Below the pieces are notes generated by a model, which saw only the letters and a list, made by a program, of their open reading frames with translations, was not told the DNA's origin and made no database searches. Shown here in pieces: positions 24,668 to 27,103 of a stretch of 27,103 nucleotides of DNA. Within the stretch, counting starts at the first letter, position 1; the number at the start of each line of letters is the position of its first letter. Location of the stretch: NCBI GenBank assembly GCA_024280535.1, contig JAJRPY010000016.1, positions 1 through 27,103 of the forward strand, written 5' to 3'. The stretch is from Gammaproteobacteria bacterium. GTDB taxonomy: Bacteria; Pseudomonadota; Gammaproteobacteria; PS1; Pseudothioglobaceae. The position numbers and the translations under genes were made by a program.

Positions 24668-24964
24668 TTAAATTCCAATCAATTGTTTTAATTCAGTTGT
24701 TTTAAGCAAACTAATACAATTCTTATCAATTTTTATCAAACCCTTTTTTGAAAGTTTTTGAAGAATGCGCGAAAGCGTTTCTGGTGAAATGGTTAATTGG
24801 GATGCTAGAATTTGTTTGGATGTAGGCAAATGTATATCCACCAATTTACCATCTTTAAACGCCTGATTAAGCAAAAAACTCACCAACCTATAAGTGCTAT
24901 TATAGAGTGCTAATTTATTAATTTCATTAACAGACCATTGCAAACGCTGCGATAACTTCCCCAT
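24668..24964 (-). CDS. DNR/NNR-type regulator, C-terminal DNA-binding part, cut off by an in-frame TAA
   Basis: A 98-residue fragment containing the end of the dimer helix (MGKLSQRLQWSVNEINKLAL) and the Crp-family winged helix. The recognition helix is SPETLSRILQKL; its E-x-x-S-R is the FNR/DNR reading head for TTGA half-sites, as found in front of nirK and norZ. It is in the same frame as the upstream cNMP-binding part, separated by TAA and eight codons (SPKACFKI) that themselves match the family. No ribosome site precedes the ATG at 24964. Together 24668-25348 would encode about 226 residues, the size of Pseudomonas DNR. Confidence 0.85.
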   Translation of the reverse strand: MGKLSQRLQWSVNEINKLALYNSTYRLVSFLLNQAFKDGKLVDIHLPTSKQILASQLTISPETLSRILQKLSKKGLIKIDKNCISLLKTTELKQLIGI

Positions 24965-24988
24965 AATTTTAAAACAAGCTTTGGGTGA

Positions 24989-25348
24989 TTATTGTAAAAC
25001 CTCCATATAAACTTGCGAATTGATACACAACACTGTACTTGGCACTAGCGCTGTGGCATTTAATGGATAGGTTTTATTATCTAAAAACATAATAGCCTCA
25101 GCAAAACTCTGATCTTTATTAACGACACTCATCACTTTTTCATTGCCTGCCATCGACAACAGGGCTAATTTTATCTTTCCATCAATATTGATAAAAAAGT
25201 CCATTGCCTTTTGCCCTTGTTGAAAAAGCAACTGGTCTTTTGCTAATACTTGATAGCGACTATGCTCACTTATTTGTGCTAATTCAATAGTATTAAATTC
25301 AGCAAATAAAATATTATTTTCTAAATTTTGTTGTTTATTTTTCAGCAT
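24989..25348 (-). CDS. DNR/NNR-type regulator, N-terminal sensor part, ending at an in-frame TAA
   Basis: A 119-residue cNMP-binding-like sensor domain of a Crp/Fnr regulator. FQQGQKAMDFFINIDGKIKL and the DNR/NNR signature FAEAIMFLDNKTYPLNATAL are present. It lacks the N-terminal cysteine cluster of FNR, so it is an NO-responsive DNR/NNR type rather than an oxygen-sensing FNR. The frame ends VYMEVLQ and TAA (24989-24991). In relatives the next residues are typically E-S-P, and here the frame continues with S-P after the stop. It stands upstream of nirK and would control the nirK and norZ units if the full protein is made. Confidence 0.88.
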   Translation of the reverse strand: MLKNKQQNLENNILFAEFNTIELAQISEHSRYQVLAKDQLLFQQGQKAMDFFINIDGKIKLALLSMAGNEKVMSVVNKDQSFAEAIMFLDNKTYPLNATALVPSTVLCINSQVYMEVLQ

Positions 25349-25375
25349 ATTTTCAGAGTTTTAACTGGATTAAAC

Positions 25376-25399
25376 GCTTGTTTTTCTAATTTAACAAGC
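25376..25399. other. weak stem-loop between greA and the regulator
   Basis: GCTTGTT (25376-25382) pairs with AACAAGC (25393-25399) across a ten-base loop. There is no clear U tract on the minus strand, so I do not call it a greA terminator. No FNR-type box is seen in front of the regulator. Confidence 0.25.
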
Positions 25400-25423
25400 A
25401 TAACACACTACTGAAAAAAATAA

Positions 25424-25900
25424 CTACAAATATTGCACAGTCAAAATTTCGTAAAGAATATCGCCTGCGGGGGCGTGGACAGTGACTTCGTCGCCCTCTT
25501 CATTACCCATGAGTGCGGCAGCAATGGGGGAATGGCATGAGATTTTGTTGAGTGCAATGTCAGCCTCATCTTCGCCAACGATTTGGTAGGTGATTTCATT
25601 GTCGTCTTTGATATTCATCAAGGTGATGGTAGTGCCGAATACGCAGCGACCATCTTGATTCAGCCTAGAAACATCAATAACTTGCATACAAGACAATTTG
25701 GATTCAATTTCCTTGATACGACCCTCGCAAAAACTTTGTTCTTCTTTGGCGGCGTGATACTCGGCATTTTCCTTTAAATCACCATGAGCGCGAGCTGTGG
25801 CAATATCTTCTACAATACGTGGACGGTCAACGTCTTTAAGGGTTAAAAGTTCGGCTTCTAGTGCCTTGGCACCTATGACTGTCATGGGAATACTTTGCAT
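25424..25900 (-). CDS. greA: transcription elongation factor GreA
   Basis: GreA enters the RNA polymerase secondary channel and triggers cleavage of backtracked RNA. 158 residues, the standard length. The N-terminal coiled coil has the family sequence [30 protein letters not shown], whose D-L-K-E-N-A-E-Y tip carries the catalytic acidic residues. The C-terminal FKBP-like domain has VGEDEADI and [16 protein letters not shown]. The start MQSIPM matches E. coli MQAIPM. It lies nine bases behind carB, the usual carAB-greA order in gammaproteobacteria. Confidence 0.98.
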   Translation of the reverse strand: MQSIPMTVIGAKALEAELLTLKDVDRPRIVEDIATARAHGDLKENAEYHAAKEEQSFCEGRIKEIESKLSCMQVIDVSRLNQDGRCVFGTTITLMNIKDDNEITYQIVGEDEADIALNKISCHSPIAAALMGNEEGDEVTVHAPAGDILYEILTVQYL

Positions 25901-25909
25901 ATTACTATC

Positions 25910-27103
25910 CTATTGATTTAATGATTGAACCGTTCTTACGGTGATTTGTTCGTGAGTTTTTAATCCATCGAGCATAGCAAAAGCCGCAGCGACCGTTGTG
26001 GTAAAAGGCACTTTATGGACTAACGCCTGACAACGAATGGCGGCAGCATCTTCTACTCCTTGGGTATCTTCAGTGGAATTAATAATCAGGTCAATGGCAT
26101 CATTTTTAATCATATCGACAATGTGCGGAGAGCCTTCGGATACCTTATTGATCATTTTACAGTCCAAACCCGCCTCAATAAGTGCATCTCTATTGCTACG
26201 GGTTGCCACCAATTTAAAACCTTGTTTGGCTAATTTTTTGCCCAAATCCACCAAATCATCTCGGTCTAAGCGCCTTAAACTAACAAATACGGTGCCACTT
26301 TTTGGTGCGCGTGAGCCGGCAGCTAATTGAGCCTTATCAAAAGCGGAGGCAAAATCATCGCCCACGCCCATCACCTCGCCCGTTGAACGCATTTCTGGGC
26401 CTAAAATGGGATCCACACCTAAAAATTTATTAAAGGGAAAAACGGCCTCTTTGACACTGTAATGTTTTGGAATAATTTCTTCGGTAAAATTAAGCGATTT
26501 AAGGGTTTTTCCTGACATAACCCGCGCGGCAATATTCGCCAGCGGTACGCTGATTGCCTTTGACACAAAAGGTACAGTACGTGATGCACGAGGATTAACT
26601 TCAATCACATAAATCTCACCATCTTGATACGCCAATTGGGTATTCATTAAGCCAATCACGTTAAGCGCCTTGGCCATAGCAACAACCTGCGTACGCATAT
26701 TGTCCAACACATCGGGTGCTAAAGAATAAGGCGGCAAGGAGCAAGCAGAATCACCCGAATGAATGCCCGCCTGCTCAATATGCTGCATAATGCCGCCAAT
26801 CACCACCTCTTCGCCATCGCAAATAACATCAATATCCACTTCAATCGCATGATCTAAAAATGAATCCAATAACACTGGAGAATCGTTTGATACCTGCACC
26901 GCCGTATGCATATAGTGATCTAGTGAATCCTTATCATAGACGATTTCCATTGCTCGACCGCCCAATACATAAGACGGGCGTACCACCAACGGAAAACCAA
27001 TGGCATCAGCAATATCTTGTGCTTGTGCTAATGAGCGGGCAGTGCCATTAAGCGGATGCTTTAAATTTAGCGTTTGTAGTAGCGCAGAAAAACGCTCGCG
27101 ATC
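25910..27103 (-). CDS. carB: carbamoyl-phosphate synthase large subunit, C-terminal part (cut by window edge)
   Basis: The frame is open to the right edge, so about 398 C-terminal residues of the roughly 1070 are visible. They begin inside the second ATP-grasp domain (IGFPLVVRPSYVLGGRAMEIVYD), with LIEVNPRASRT-like VIEVNPRASRTVPFVSK. The MGS-like allosteric domain follows at the C-terminus (VFVSLRRLDRD, then STEDTQGVEDAAAIR). The enzyme makes carbamoyl phosphate for arginine and pyrimidines. The ATG at 26989 is internal and not the start. Confidence 0.97.
   Translation of the reverse strand, partial: DRERFSALLQTLNLKHPLNGTARSLAQAQDIADAIGFPLVVRPSYVLGGRAMEIVYDKDSLDHYMHTAVQVSNDSPVLLDSFLDHAIEVDIDVICDGEEVVIGGIMQHIEQAGIHSGDSACSLPPYSLAPDVLDNMRTQVVAMAKALNVIGLMNTQLAYQDGEIYVIEVNPRASRTVPFVSKAISVPLANIAARVMSGKTLKSLNFTEEIIPKHYSVKEAVFPFNKFLGVDPILGPEMRSTGEVMGVGDDFASAFDKAQLAAGSRAPKSGTVFVSLRRLDRDDLVDLGKKLAKQGFKLVATRSNRDALIEAGLDCKMINKVSEGSPHIVDMIKNDAIDLIINSTEDTQGVEDAAAIRCQALVHKVPFTTTVAAAFAMLDGLKTHEQITVRTVQSLNQ

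Noticed and set aside
25376..25399. greA terminator
   Set aside because: The stem is only seven bases, the loop is ten, and there is no U tract. Kept only as a weak stem-loop.
1..27103. CRISPR arrays, tRNA or rRNA genes, complete insertion sequences
   Set aside because: I saw no spaced direct repeats, cloverleaf arms or paired terminal repeats with a transposase in the window.

Overview
The window suggests a low-GC gammaproteobacterial sulfur oxidiser of the SUP05 / Thioglobus / clam- and mussel-symbiont type. The evidence is a complete reverse-Dsr cluster, including dsrEFH, dsrL, dsrN and a cysteine-less dsrR, next to gammaproteobacterial housekeeping genes (carB-greA, xerD, rplS, hemD, tsaE). 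Taxonomy is inferred from gene content, not from a marker search.

Layout. 1-640: a possible transposase scrap and a small HTH protein. 688-2032: hemD and a DUF72-like protein, in opposite orientation to a CaCA antiporter and tsaE (2072-3489). 3486-15920: the minus-strand sulfur oxidation operon, read from right to left as dsrA-dsrB-dsrE-dsrF-dsrH-dsrC-dsrM-dsrK-dsrL-dsrJ-dsrO-dsrP-dsrN-dsrR. 16099-17532: a gltD-like gene just upstream of dsrA. 17715-19010: rplS and xerD on the plus strand. 19012-19240: a decayed gene remnant. 19239-25348: a denitrification block on the minus strand, read as regulator (dnr-like), nirK, a secreted unknown, a Sco-PCu(A)C fusion and norZ. 25424-27103: greA and the 3' part of carB.

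How it works together. DsrAB would oxidise sulfide-level sulfur to sulfite. DsrEFH and DsrC carry the sulfur, DsrL links the system to NAD(P)H, and the DsrMKJOP membrane complex handles DsrC-trisulfide electrons. DsrN matures siro(heme)amide. The nirK-norZ block would reduce nitrite to NO and N2O, giving an alternative electron sink at low oxygen. Both denitrification units carry matching FNR/DNR-type boxes and spacing.

The most striking observation is that two otherwise intact genes, dsrK and the dnr-like regulator, are each interrupted by one in-frame TAA with no frameshift. In both cases the reading frame continues cleanly and recognisably on the far side. In dsrK the cut separates the ferredoxin half from the CCG catalytic half. 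In the regulator it separates the sensor from the DNA-binding domain. Other points of note are a strong terminator directly behind dsrC, a DsrJ lacking the cysteine needed for His/Cys heme ligation, a DsrO that has lost exactly one cluster's worth of cysteines, and the Sco-PCu(A)C fusion.
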